Source: Treponema maltophilum ATCC 51939 (GTDB taxonomy: Bacteria > Spirochaetota > Spirochaetia > Treponematales > Treponemataceae). Taken from it: a DNA stretch of 64,000 nt. The first letter of the stretch is position 1; each line of letters starts with the position of its first letter. Positions 27,923 to 36,758 of the stretch are shown here, piece by piece. Under the pieces are notes generated by a model. That model made no database searches. It had not been told where the DNA came from and saw only the letters and a program-made list of their open reading frames with translations. A program made the translations under genes and the position numbers. The DNA lies in the NCBI RefSeq assembly GCF_000413055.1, contig NZ_KE332518.1:2357583-2421582 (forward strand). The letters are read 5' to 3'.

Positions 27923-27996
27923 GCGGGTACCTTTTGCATCAAAAATTCGTCGGTATCGGTCAAAAAATGCGATCTTTTTTTATCGCTTTGCATCAT
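27919..27996 (-). CDS. possible 25-residue peptide after the second EcfA
   Basis: A short open frame beginning MMQSDKKRSHFL lies just after the EcfA2 stop and has a convincing AAAGGA 6-7 bases upstream. It ends at a TGA inside the -35 box of the operon promoter. The family is unknown. It could be a real peptide, a relic, or chance. The segment also contains a weak terminator-like stem (GCGAT/ATCGC followed by TTTTTT). Confidence 0.3.
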   Translation of the reverse strand: MMQSDKKRSHFLTDTDEFLMQKVPA

Positions 27997-27998
27997 TT

Positions 27999-29453
27999 TT
28001 ATTCCTTTTGCAAAATGTTCAGTATCTTTTCTTTATCGGTAGCGGCGATGTATTCCGTAAAGTTTCCTTTTAGGTGCAGTACGATACTGCACACTTCCAT
28101 TAAAAATTCATAGTCGTGAGAAATAACAATAACGATTTTATCTTGTGCTTGAAGTTCCCGCATTTTATCGGCTACAAGGCGCATATTCTTTCCGTCCAAG
28201 CCGCTCGTCGGTTCGTCGAAAATATATGCGTCCCTTTTTAATAATGAGGCGGCGGCGATTACCAGTCGTTGTTTTTGTCCGCCGGAGAGAATTTGCGGAT
28301 GTGTATCAGCAACACTGTCTAAGCAATAGCCTTTTAAGATTTCGGCGGTGTCGGCGGCGGGATCGTTTAATCGCAGTTCTTCCGCAGCAGAGATTTCAAA
28401 AAGATTGCTATCAAGGTTATTTGACAAATAGTATATCGTTTTCCTCCGTGTACGGCAGTTGAGTTTTATGTCATTGCAGCTGTCTTTTCCGCACGAATAA
28501 ACGCTTCCTCCTTTTTCATGCAGCAGCCCGCTCAGTATTTTTGCGAAGGTGCTTTTGCCTGCGCCGTTTCCGCCTATGATTCCGTATATTATATCGCTTG
28601 TAAAACAATAGCTTAAATTTTCCAGTAACGATTGTCTGTTGTATGAAAAAGAGATGTTATCGATTTTCAGGCGTCGTGTTCCGGACATTGTTTTTCCGTG
28701 CGGTTCAATGCAGTCAAGAGAATATAAGCGCAATCCGAGACCTTGAAAAAATTCAACCGGTGAATGTTCAAATGTGTCTTTCGTGTAGCTGCGGATGATT
28801 TTTCCGTCTTCTATGTAATAATACCGATCGATGATATCTTTAAGATAGTAGATTCGATGTTCGGAAACGATAAGCGTTTTTCCTTTCTTTTTTAACAAAG
28901 CCATTAATCGTTTTAGCGCTTCCACACTTGCCATATCAAGATTTGCAGAAGGTTCATCAAATACATAGACCGGCGGATCAAGTGCATTGATCGACGCAAT
29001 CGCGACTTTCTGTCTTTCGCCGCTTGAAAGCTGAAACAGATTTCTTGTTCGTAACGTTTCGCCGTTAATCATACGTAGAGAGTCGGTAATATGCTTGACA
29101 ATTTCGGTACGTTCGATACCGTAATTCTCCAAGCCGAATGCAATTTCATCTTCTACAACTTCTGCAAAAAACTGACTTTTGGGATTTTGAAAAATAGAAC
29201 CGATCACCCGTCCTATTTCGTATAATTCCTTTTTGGTCGGGTCGATACCGTTAATCGATATGCAGCCGTCCATTTTTCCCGAAAAAAATTTGTAGGCAAG
29301 TCCGTTGAGGATTCTCGTTATCGTTGTTTTTCCGCATCCGCTCAATCCGATTAAAGCAACGGCCTCTCCGTCTTGTATCTCCATCGTTATATCGTTAAGA
29401 TTTTCTTTTGACGATTGCGGATATGCATAGCAGATATGATCTAATGTAATCAT
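27999..29453 (-). CDS. ECF transporter fused double ATPase, module 2
   Basis: The 484 residues carry two ABC domains: GLSGCGKTT, a signature LSSGERQK (Ser replaces the usual first Gly) and YVFDEPSANLD in the first; GGNGAGKST, LSGGQKQR and YIFDEPTSGLD in the second. It is a paralogue of the module 1 protein, from which it differs throughout. ATG 29453 lies two bases after the EcfT stop; the Shine-Dalgarno is weak, which suggests coupling to EcfT translation. Confidence 0.9.
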   Translation of the reverse strand: MITLDHICYAYPQSSKENLNDITMEIQDGEAVALIGLSGCGKTTITRILNGLAYKFFSGKMDGCISINGIDPTKKELYEIGRVIGSIFQNPKSQFFAEVVEDEIAFGLENYGIERTEIVKHITDSLRMINGETLRTRNLFQLSSGERQKVAIASINALDPPVYVFDEPSANLDMASVEALKRLMALLKKKGKTLIVSEHRIYYLKDIIDRYYYIEDGKIIRSYTKDTFEHSPVEFFQGLGLRLYSLDCIEPHGKTMSGTRRLKIDNISFSYNRQSLLENLSYCFTSDIIYGIIGGNGAGKSTFAKILSGLLHEKGGSVYSCGKDSCNDIKLNCRTRRKTIYYLSNNLDSNLFEISAAEELRLNDPAADTAEILKGYCLDSVADTHPQILSGGQKQRLVIAAASLLKRDAYIFDEPTSGLDGKNMRLVADKMRELQAQDKIVIVISHDYEFLMEVCSIVLHLKGNFTEYIAATDKEKILNILQKE

Positions 29454-29455
29454 TT

Positions 29456-30115
29456 TTAATGAAGTTCCCAATAATATAATCCCGCGGATATAACAAGAGC
29501 GATCAGTGTGATAGCCCAATCGACGGCGGTAAATACGATAGCCCGCTTAGAGGTGTGTACTCCGGCAGCGGATATCCCCCGTACTTCCGCAGCAGCAGCT
29601 AATTCTTCCGCTGTTTTAGAAGCGGAAAACATCATCGGGATAAAGACATATTCCATTGTTTGCAGCGGTTTTGTTAAGGTAAATAATCCGCGCAATTTTA
29701 AGGACTCGATAATCTCTTTAAATTCATTTCCGATAATCGGAAAAAAACGCATCATAAAAATAAAAGACAACGCAATGTTTCTATTGATTTTCAATTTGTT
29801 TATAACAGCGGTCAATTCTCCCGGCGGTGTTTTAATGACTGGAATAACCGATATAAGCACAGCGATCATTCGAGTGATAATAAATAAAAACATTTCCGGC
29901 AGCATTGTACCTAATCCGTTACCCTTTGAAATGAGCTGTATTGTTTCGACAATGAGTAAAACAAAAACACAGCGGAATATACTGCGATAGTGTTTTTGAA
30001 AAACGCCATACGCTGCCAATAAACCGATTAAACAGAAAAATACGGTATCCTTGGAAATAACCGATACCAAAAATACCGTACAAAAGAATACTGTTAATTT
30101 AGTACGGAAATCCAT
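29456..30115 (-). CDS. ECF transporter transmembrane subunit EcfT, module 2
   Basis: The 219 residues have five to six helices and a short N-terminus MDFRTKLTVFF. The coupling motif AAAEVRGI is present, as in EcfT proteins. It lies two bases after the S component gene stop, with no obvious Shine-Dalgarno, and is followed directly by the fused ATPase. It forms the scaffold of the second MptD-type importer. Confidence 0.88.
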   Translation of the reverse strand: MDFRTKLTVFFCTVFLVSVISKDTVFFCLIGLLAAYGVFQKHYRSIFRCVFVLLIVETIQLISKGNGLGTMLPEMFLFIITRMIAVLISVIPVIKTPPGELTAVINKLKINRNIALSFIFMMRFFPIIGNEFKEIIESLKLRGLFTLTKPLQTMEYVFIPMMFSASKTAEELAAAAEVRGISAAGVHTSKRAIVFTAVDWAITLIALVISAGLYYWELH

Positions 30116-30117
30116 AC

Positions 30118-30705
30118 CTAATTTAACAACCCTGTTTTTATAAAATGTTTTTTAAGCATTTTATTGCCGATATAGCAACCGAGCATTGCAGCAATAACAG
30201 TAAGGATTAATGAAATTGCGACCCATTTAGGATCGGTATAGTATTGTGTTTGTATATCGATTTGTTCCTTCGAAACACCGGTCTTTACAAAAGCATTATA
30301 GAAAAACCAAATTTCGCTCATACCGTGTGTGGCTCGTGTAAGCGAAGTAATAATCCACGCTATGGTAATTCGCTTGCAGTTCCGGTAGCTGTCCTTACCC
30401 CACATGGAAAGTTCGCCGATAATTCCACCGACAAAAAACCAAGGGAACATAAACGGCCCCATAAAAACGGTTGTTAAAACGGCATGCAGCGTATTATAAA
30501 TAAGAACTACGCCCGGTTTATTGACCTTCATTGCCATATACACAAAAAACGGTGCGAGGATAAACGCTGCAAACACGGCATTCAACACCATATTAAAAAA
30601 TAAGGACGCGCCGGTAATCATCGAGAATGCAATAAACACAACGATCATTATTGCCGAAAAAATACCGATCGTCGCCAAATCCTTTACGGACAACCTATTT
30701 GACAT
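30118..30705 (-). CDS. MptD-family ECF substrate-binding component, module 2
   Basis: Integral membrane protein of 195 residues with about six helices. The N-terminal RLSVKDLATIGIFSAIM and the basic tail GNKMLKKHFIKTGLLN match the MptD ('Trep_Strep') family and parallel module 1. GGAGG lies 7 bases before the ATG. The 91-base gap to araC upstream may hold a promoter, but none is clear. Confidence 0.9.
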   Translation of the reverse strand: MSNRLSVKDLATIGIFSAIMIVVFIAFSMITGASLFFNMVLNAVFAAFILAPFFVYMAMKVNKPGVVLIYNTLHAVLTTVFMGPFMFPWFFVGGIIGELSMWGKDSYRNCKRITIAWIITSLTRATHGMSEIWFFYNAFVKTGVSKEQIDIQTQYYTDPKWVAISLILTVIAAMLGCYIGNKMLKKHFIKTGLLN

Positions 30706-30796
30706 AGTAGTACCTCCATAGGTGAAGATATTACCATCGGTTTACATTATTATTCTTTCCGAATCGGACAAGTGGTACCCGATAAGGCGGACAGTT

Positions 30797-31768
30797 TTAT
30801 TCTTGCCGGATTAGTTTTTTATATTCGCTCGGTCGCAGGTTATAGGTCTGCTTAAATGCTTCCGAAAATTTTGCGTGGCTTGAGTAACCTATTTCCAAAG
30901 CGATTTCCGTAATGTTGGCGGAGGAGTTTTTAAGGAGATCGATTGCTTTTTGAAGCCGCGCATGTTTGACGGTTTCGTGAATGGTTACGCCATACACCGA
31001 TTTATAGCAGGTTTTCATTGTTGTCGTTTTAATATGAAAGACGGCGGAAAGCTGCGCATAACTGTAGTTTTTATTTGAGTTTTTTATGATAAACCGGTGG
31101 AGGCGCTTGATGATTTCCTTATTGTTTTTTTGAGCGTATTCACGGTCGGCAAAATCAATGCCGTTTTTCAAGGTACTTAAATACAAAAACAATTCCTGTA
31201 TTTTTACTTTTAAATACGGAACGGCAATTTCCTCCGGTACGTGATACATTTCATGAAATATGTGATCAAGTTCGGGTGTTGCTCGTTTTAAAAAGAGAGT
31301 ACCGTTTCTGCACAGGTGCTCTAAAATGCTTCCGTAATCGATACAAAAATACTGCTGCAAGGTACGGGCTTCTTCTCCCAATTCCGCCGGAATAATATAA
31401 ACGGTAATGCCATGATAATGCCGTATCGGAAAGAGCGAATGTTGCGAACAGTTTTCTAAAGGATTGATTGCAAAGTCGCCCGCATTCATGTTGACCTTTA
31501 TGCCGTCTTTTAATGTCGATTCAAATGCGCCTTCTCTGCAATGGTTCAGTTCGTACTGTTTGATATTGTTATTGGGCAGAGCCGATGCGGCAGGAGAATT
31601 CAATGTGTCGGTGTGAATGTCGTTAAACATAACGTTTACACCGGGGAAGATTCGGTACGATGTAATGTAGCATATTCCATTCGGCGTTTTGACGGTATGT
31701 ACTATCCCGTGTTGTAATTTTTTGACAGCTTTTATGTCGCGGCCGTAGAGGTGGTTTAAGTAATCCAT
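30797..31768 (-). CDS. AraC-family transcriptional regulator
   Basis: Regulator of 323 residues. An N-terminal sensing domain (about 1-215) precedes a double helix-turn-helix (about 220-320) with the hallmark EIALEIGYSSHAKFSEAFKQ and RPSEYKK. AraC proteins often accompany ABC/ECF uptake loci and respond to the ligand. It lies between the TetR and S component genes, all on the minus strand, with 40 bases to the TetR gene. Confidence 0.92.
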   Translation of the reverse strand: MDYLNHLYGRDIKAVKKLQHGIVHTVKTPNGICYITSYRIFPGVNVMFNDIHTDTLNSPAASALPNNNIKQYELNHCREGAFESTLKDGIKVNMNAGDFAINPLENCSQHSLFPIRHYHGITVYIIPAELGEEARTLQQYFCIDYGSILEHLCRNGTLFLKRATPELDHIFHEMYHVPEEIAVPYLKVKIQELFLYLSTLKNGIDFADREYAQKNNKEIIKRLHRFIIKNSNKNYSYAQLSAVFHIKTTTMKTCYKSVYGVTIHETVKHARLQKAIDLLKNSSANITEIALEIGYSSHAKFSEAFKQTYNLRPSEYKKLIRQE

Positions 31769-31808
31769 AGTGTTCCCTGCTGTTTACATCATTGAACCCG
31801 ATTAAACG

Positions 31809-32441
31809 TTATTCCTTTACCTGTTCCATCCAATATTGTTTCCACCCGCCGCAGTGATACACGTTAAAGTCGAGCACATATTCCGCCGCTTCCGATTTTG
31901 TCAAATCGTGATAAAAAATTTCTTTTAAATTTTCAAAGTGAGACGTTACCATAACGTGAATAAAAAACTTTATGCGGCGCGACATTTTAACGCCGTCCAT
32001 CGTCAGCAAACGAAGCGTTGCTTTTTCCGTCAAATCGATTGCTTTATCGAAAATATGTTCGAAGGAACTTCCCTTTGCGCAGCAAACCAACAACTTCATC
32101 GCGTCCCAATTGGCATAGAAAAAATCTATCATCCTTAAAAAGCGGCGCTGCGACATTTCGGTAATTTCGGAAAGATCGCCCGCTTTCATATCGAGTTCCC
32201 GTGCTTCGAAAACGTCGTTGTGTGCCAGTATGTGTAAGAATTCGTTGAATACGCCGCCGACAAGGGCTTCAAATATGCCGTCTTTGTTTTTAAAAAGATT
32301 ATACAAAGCGCCCGTCGTTACGCCGGCTCTTTGCGCAACGGCGCGCACATTTGTGCCGGCAAAGCCCTTTTCCAAAAATTCCCGTTTTGCCGCATCAAGG
32401 ATTTTTTCACGCGTATTTAATTCGTGCTTTAAACCGTTCAT
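31809..32441 (-). CDS. TetR-family regulator of the ECF modules
   Basis: Regulator of 210 residues with an N-terminal HTH (about 12-58, GTNVRAVAQRAGVTTGALYNLF). The ATG at 32441 lacks a Shine-Dalgarno and stands about 6 bases after the predicted transcript start, so the message is nearly leaderless. A palindrome at its own promoter is almost identical to the one before the nine-gene operon at 27783, which makes it the probable shared repressor. The ligand is unknown. Confidence 0.88.
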   Translation of the reverse strand: MNGLKHELNTREKILDAAKREFLEKGFAGTNVRAVAQRAGVTTGALYNLFKNKDGIFEALVGGVFNEFLHILAHNDVFEARELDMKAGDLSEITEMSQRRFLRMIDFFYANWDAMKLLVCCAKGSSFEHIFDKAIDLTEKATLRLLTMDGVKMSRRIKFFIHVMVTSHFENLKEIFYHDLTKSEAAEYVLDFNVYHCGGWKQYWMEQVKE

Positions 32442-32444
32442 AAA

Positions 32445-32482
32445 TTAGTAACAATGTTATTAAAAAGCGAAAAAAATGTCAA
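32445..32482 (-). promoter_or_regulatory. promoter and TetR operator of the TetR gene
   Basis: TTGACA (32477-32482) and TAACAT (32454-32459) on the minus strand have a 17-base spacer. The near-palindrome TTAGTAACAATGTTATTAA (32445-32463) covers the -10 box. One base breaks the symmetry relative to the copy at 27885-27903. The spacer is also a T-rich run in both. Confidence 0.75.
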
Positions 32483-32527
32483 CTATAACTAACTTTTAAC
32501 ACGGCTTTCGAATTCCGAAAATCGAAA

Positions 32528-33034
32528 TCAATAATCGAAAAACATTTCTTTATAGATGCCGCAAGACGCATCGTCAAAGCAAACGACGGTTACTTCCATG
32601 CAATCACCGTGGGTGTTTAAAAACGTTCTGATTTCGCGCAGAGCGATTTCAGCGGCTTCTTTTTTCGGATACCCGTAAACACCCGTGCTTATGCAGGGGA
32701 ATGCGATCGACTCGCAGTTGTGCTCAAGTGCCGTGCGCAAAGATTCCCGGTAGCACGAAGCAAGAAGTTCCGGCTCGCCGCTTTTGCCGTCCGAATAAAC
32801 GGGTCCGACCGTATGAATGACGTAGCGCGCGCTCAGATTGTATGCGCCCGTAATTTTTGCTTCGCCGGTTTTGCAGCCGTTCAGTTTTTTGCATTCTTCC
32901 AAAAGAAGCGGACATGCGGCTTTATGTATGGCTCCGTCAACCCCGCCGCCTCCGAGCAGCGTCGTGTTTGCGGCATTTACAATCGCGCCGGCTTTTGTTT
33001 TCGTAATATCGGCGGTTATTATTCGTATCGGCAT
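32528..33034 (-). CDS. macrodomain protein (O-acetyl-ADP-ribose deacetylase type)
   Basis: Binds ADP-ribose derivatives; YmdB-like members hydrolyse O-acetyl-ADP-ribose or reverse ADP-ribosylation. The 168 residues include IVNAANTTLLGGGGVDGAIH, the substrate-binding loop, the second loop CISTGVYGYP, and HTVGP. ATG 33034 is preferred and lies 6 bases after a TATAAT box with no Shine-Dalgarno, so translation is probably leaderless. It is divergent from the antiporter gene. Confidence 0.92.
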   Translation of the reverse strand: MPIRIITADITKTKAGAIVNAANTTLLGGGGVDGAIHKAACPLLLEECKKLNGCKTGEAKITGAYNLSARYVIHTVGPVYSDGKSGEPELLASCYRESLRTALEHNCESIAFPCISTGVYGYPKKEAAEIALREIRTFLNTHGDCMEVTVVCFDDASCGIYKEMFFDY

Positions 33035-33040
33035 GGCATA

Positions 33041-33069
33041 ATTATAAAAATAAATTGAAAACGGCGCAA
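33041..33069 (-). promoter_or_regulatory. leaderless-type promoter of the macrodomain gene
   Basis: TTGCGC (33064-33069) and TATAAT (33041-33046) on the minus strand have a 17-base spacer. Six bases separate the -10 box from the ATG, so transcription should start at or next to the start codon. Confidence 0.6.
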
Positions 33070-33113
33070 GTGCGTATAATGCGGACACGCGCACCGTATT
33101 TACTGACGCGCAC

Positions 33114-33142
33114 TTGGAAAAAAACGGCTTTTCCGCTATACT
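33114..33142 (+). promoter_or_regulatory. leaderless-type promoter of the antiporter gene
   Basis: TTGGAA (33114-33119) and TATACT (33137-33142) have a 17-base spacer. Eight bases separate the -10 box from ATG 33151, and no Shine-Dalgarno is present. Confidence 0.55.
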
Positions 33143-33150
33143 TTCGACGT

Positions 33151-34794
33151 ATGGCTCTTTTTTTATTGACCGTTTCCGCCGTCATTTTTTTATGCGTACT
33201 GCTCAATAAGGTTTCTTCGCGGCTCGGTATTCCGATGCTTTTGGCCTTTATCGTTTTGGGCATGGTGTTCGGTTCCGACGGACTTTTTAAAATTTCGTTT
33301 ACGAATTATGCCGTTGCCGAACAATTATGCTCGACGGCCCTTATTTTTATCATGTTTTACGGCGGATTCGGAACAAAATGGAGCGCGGCAAAACCGGTTG
33401 CCGTTCAATCTTTTTTGCTGTCTACGGCGGGTGTCGTTTTTACCGCAGTATTTACCGCCCTTTTTTGTTACTTTGTCCTACATATTTCGGCAAGCGAAAG
33501 TTTTTTACTCGGAGCGGTTATAAGTTCAACGGACGCCGCCTCCGTGTTCTACATTCTTCGTTCAAAAAAATTAAACTTAAAACACAATACGGCATCTTTG
33601 CTCGAAGCCGAAAGCGGAAGTAACGACCCGATGTCGTACATGCTTACGATAATCGCTTTGTCGATTTTGGAAGAGCAAAGCGGCGGACAGGGAAAGAGCA
33701 TCGCTTCGCTCATCTATTTGATTATATCACAGCTGCTGTACGGCGCGGCATTCGGAATTGCTTTCGGTATGCTTTCCGCCTTTATTTTACGTAAATTCAA
33801 ATTTTCCGAAGCGGGATTCGATTCGGCCTTCGTTATCGGAGCGGCCGTGCTCTCGTACGCGCTGCCGTCCCTTATCGGCGGGAACGGGTACCTTTCGGCA
33901 TACATAGCGGGCATTATTTTAGGCAACAGTACCATCCCGCACAAAAAGCCGCTCGTCCATTTTTTTGACGGCATAACCGGCCTCGTGCAAATGTTCGTTT
34001 TTTTTCTGCTCGGTCTTTTGGCTGCGCCTTCGGATATATACAAGGTGATGTTCCCGTCCGTTGCAATAGCGCTTTTTTTAACGCTTGTGTCGCGGCCATT
34101 GGCGGTTTTTTTGTTGCTCACGCCCTTCCGCTTTCCCGTGCGTCAACAGCTGCTCGTATCGTGGGCGGGACTCAGAGGCGCCGCATCGATCGTTTTTGCC
34201 GTTATGGCGGTCAGCGCGATACAGAGCTATCCGCACGGCGGTTTGCAGCACGATGTGTTTCATATAGTTTTTTGCATCGTTCTTTTTTCGATTCTTGTAC
34301 AGGGCAGCCTGCTGCCGTTTGCGGCAAAAGCGCTCAAAATGATAGACGACAGCACAAACGTCCTGCATACGTTCAACGATTATCCCGACGAAATTCCCGT
34401 GCGTTTTATTCAGGTAACGCAGCCGAAAGAACACCCGTGGAACGGGCAGGAAATTAAGGATCTCGTGCTTCCGCCGGAGACGCTGTTGGTACTCATTTTG
34501 CGCGGAGCGGAACGCCTTATTCCGCGCGGAGGAACCGTCATCCAAAGCGGCGACATCTTGGTACTTGCGGCGCGCGTTTTTACCGAACAAACAAACGACG
34601 CCGCGCGCGAAGAAGAATTGGTTGAAATGCCGATCGGCAAACTGCACGATTGGGCGGGAAAAACGCTTGCGGAAATCGCGTCGGAAAAAATGTTCATTGT
34701 GCTTATAAAACGCAACAGCCGCCTTATCATTCCCAAAGGCGACACACGCCTTGCCGCAGGCGACGTACTCGTTGTCGAACAAAACGCGGTATAA
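33151..34794 (+). CDS. CPA1-type K+ or Na+/H+ antiporter with RCK_C domains
   Basis: Inner-membrane antiporter of 547 residues. About twelve helices (about 1-390) include GAVISSTDAASVF and a GSNDP segment of the family's ion-binding region. Two cytoplasmic TrkA_C/RCK_C-like modules follow (about 400-470 and 480-547, EMFIVLIKRNSRLIIPKGDT). The plan is that of CvrA/NhaP2 proteins, so K+/H+ exchange is likely. ATG 33151 follows a promoter directly, with no Shine-Dalgarno. Confidence 0.88.
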   Translation: MALFLLTVSAVIFLCVLLNKVSSRLGIPMLLAFIVLGMVFGSDGLFKISFTNYAVAEQLCSTALIFIMFYGGFGTKWSAAKPVAVQSFLLSTAGVVFTAVFTALFCYFVLHISASESFLLGAVISSTDAASVFYILRSKKLNLKHNTASLLEAESGSNDPMSYMLTIIALSILEEQSGGQGKSIASLIYLIISQLLYGAAFGIAFGMLSAFILRKFKFSEAGFDSAFVIGAAVLSYALPSLIGGNGYLSAYIAGIILGNSTIPHKKPLVHFFDGITGLVQMFVFFLLGLLAAPSDIYKVMFPSVAIALFLTLVSRPLAVFLLLTPFRFPVRQQLLVSWAGLRGAASIVFAVMAVSAIQSYPHGGLQHDVFHIVFCIVLFSILVQGSLLPFAAKALKMIDDSTNVLHTFNDYPDEIPVRFIQVTQPKEHPWNGQEIKDLVLPPETLLVLILRGAERLIPRGGTVIQSGDILVLAARVFTEQTNDAAREEELVEMPIGKLHDWAGKTLAEIASEKMFIVLIKRNSRLIIPKGDTRLAAGDVLVVEQNAV

Positions 34795-34813
34795 AAGACG
34801 CTGCCGCAGAGTC

Positions 34814-35686
34814 CTAATCGTTCGGCCTGAGATAAAACCGCCCGGAAATTTCTTTCGAGCGCACAACATTTATAAACGCGCCCGGATCGGCCTTTTTTAT
34901 TTTGGGAATCACACGGCGCACTTCGTCGCCCGAAACGACCGAATACAAAAGGTCGCGGTCGGTGTGATTATAGCAGCCGTACCCGTGAAACACCGTTGCA
35001 CCGTGATGCGTGTCTACCTTGATGACTTCAAACACTTCTTCGGTTTTGGTCGTTATGACGAACAGCGTCATCTTTTGGTAGCGCCGATACAGATAGTTTA
35101 AAAGCTGCGTCGACGTAAACTGGAACAAAATCGAATACAGCGCGCGGTCCCAGCCGAACATAAAACCGTCCACCGCCAATATGCACATATTGGCAACGAG
35201 AATATAATTCCACGCATCGCGCCCGTATTTTTCGGAAATAAAAATCGCGATAAAGTCGGTTCCGCCGCTGGTCGCTCCGGCAAACAGACACAGGCTGATT
35301 GCCAGCGCGTTAAAAAACCCTCCGAAAACGGCCGCCAAAAGGATGTCGTCAGTAAAAGGATGAAGCGGCAACATGTCGGTTAAAAGGCCGGAAAGAATAA
35401 TCATGAGAACCGAATAAAGCGTGTAGTTTTTGCCGATAAACCGAAAGCTGATCATGGCCGGAATGCTGTTCAAGATAAAATTGATAACGCTGAACGGAAC
35501 AGTTGTGTGCGCAAAACGAAAAAAGATTTGCTGAATAAGCAGCGTCAAACCCGTAAAGCCGCCCGGCAAAAGAGAGCCTGCGCGGACAAAGATTTTGATG
35601 TTTGCGGAAAAAAGAACGGATGCGAAAATAATTAAAAACAGGCGCTTGATTTTTCCGCCGATTTTTTGCGCGTTTGCTTTATCCAT
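34814..35686 (-). CDS. YitT-family membrane protein with DUF2179 domain
   Basis: The 290 residues have five to six helices (about 10-215) containing SLLPGGFTGLTLL, then a cytoplasmic DUF2179 domain (about 220-290, DTHHGATVFHGYGCY). The family's transport role is not established. ATG 35686 lies right after the stop of the lipase gene; ATG 35704, six codons upstream within that gene, is an alternative. No Shine-Dalgarno is visible, so translation is probably coupled. Confidence 0.86.
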   Translation of the reverse strand: MDKANAQKIGGKIKRLFLIIFASVLFSANIKIFVRAGSLLPGGFTGLTLLIQQIFFRFAHTTVPFSVINFILNSIPAMISFRFIGKNYTLYSVLMIILSGLLTDMLPLHPFTDDILLAAVFGGFFNALAISLCLFAGATSGGTDFIAIFISEKYGRDAWNYILVANMCILAVDGFMFGWDRALYSILFQFTSTQLLNYLYRRYQKMTLFVITTKTEEVFEVIKVDTHHGATVFHGYGCYNHTDRDLLYSVVSGDEVRRVIPKIKKADPGAFINVVRSKEISGRFYLRPND

Positions 35687-35687
35687 A

Positions 35688-36755
35688 CTATTTTGAAAAT
35701 TCATCGTAGAATTTAAACAACTCGGGGTACCATCGACGCAGCGTTTCGTCCGTGCCGTTGTACAATTCGTGGTTCGCACCGGGACAAACCGCCAAACGCG
35801 CCGAAGGAACGGCTTCGACGAAGCGGTTTTGCCCGCCGTTGGAAACCGTTGCGTCTTTTTCCGCCTGAAAAACGAGAATCGGTTCGGTAATTTTTTTAAG
35901 CGCTTTTTTCTTAAAAATACGGTTTATGGCCTTAACCGATTCGTCCAGCCAAGCGACGGTTCCACCCCATGTTTGGTAGCGCTTTTGCGCATGCCGCTTG
36001 TTAAAATGGTACAAAAAGCGGTTTTTGCTGCACGTAAGCGCTTTTTCCGCAGAAAACGAATAGGTGCCGTCGAATTTCTTTTGACCGGGAAAATACATTT
36101 TTCCCTTGCCGAAAACGCGCAGCATTTTTACGAAAAGATGCGCCGTGTTTTGAGAACGTTTTTTCGGAAAGAACTCCAGCATCGGGGAAGCGAGAACGGC
36201 CGCCTTAAAAACGGAAGGGTGCTGTTCCAAAAACAATGCGGCAACCGCTCCGCCCATAGAATGCGAAAACAAAAGCAGGGGCAGCGCTTTTCCGCCGTCC
36301 CGTTCTTTTCCGTCGCCCAGCGTTTTCCCCAATTCCGCTGCAAGCGGTTCGGCAATTTTTACAACAACTTCATACGCACAGTCTACATAGGTTTGAAAAC
36401 GCTCGATATGCACTTTGGAGGAATCGTCGATTTCCCGTCCCGAAAATCCGTGCCCGAATTCATCAAAGCGGCACAGCGCGTAGCCCTGCTGCAAAATATA
36501 ATAGGTGAATTCGTCGAATTTGGAACAGAATTCGCAAAAACCGTGAAACAACACGATAAGACCGCGTACCTTTTTCGCATCCGGAACCAAGGTTTCGCAA
36601 TAGATATCTTTGCCGTTTTCGGTTTTAAGCCTATGATCTTTGCGCAGCCTGTTTACGAATGGAACGACGCGCTCATCCATATCGCGCGCAAAATCGGCGT
36701 CGCTTAAAGGTTCAAAGCCGGGATAGCTTTGCACCCTATCGAGTACGGTTGTCAT
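35688..36755 (-). CDS. alpha/beta-hydrolase, lysophospholipase/monoacylglycerol lipase type
   Basis: Hydrolase of 355 residues. Oxyanion-hole LFHGFCEF, nucleophile Ser in LLFSHSMGGAV, acid Asp in FQAEKDATV and catalytic His in PGANHELY. No signal peptide is visible, so action on cytoplasmic or inner-membrane lipids is likely. It starts three bases after the stop of the TPM gene and belongs to the lemA operon. Confidence 0.88.
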   Translation of the reverse strand: MTTVLDRVQSYPGFEPLSDADFARDMDERVVPFVNRLRKDHRLKTENGKDIYCETLVPDAKKVRGLIVLFHGFCEFCSKFDEFTYYILQQGYALCRFDEFGHGFSGREIDDSSKVHIERFQTYVDCAYEVVVKIAEPLAAELGKTLGDGKERDGGKALPLLLFSHSMGGAVAALFLEQHPSVFKAAVLASPMLEFFPKKRSQNTAHLFVKMLRVFGKGKMYFPGQKKFDGTYSFSAEKALTCSKNRFLYHFNKRHAQKRYQTWGGTVAWLDESVKAINRIFKKKALKKITEPILVFQAEKDATVSNGGQNRFVEAVPSARLAVCPGANHELYNGTDETLRRWYPELFKFYDEFSK

Positions 36756-36758
36756 AAT

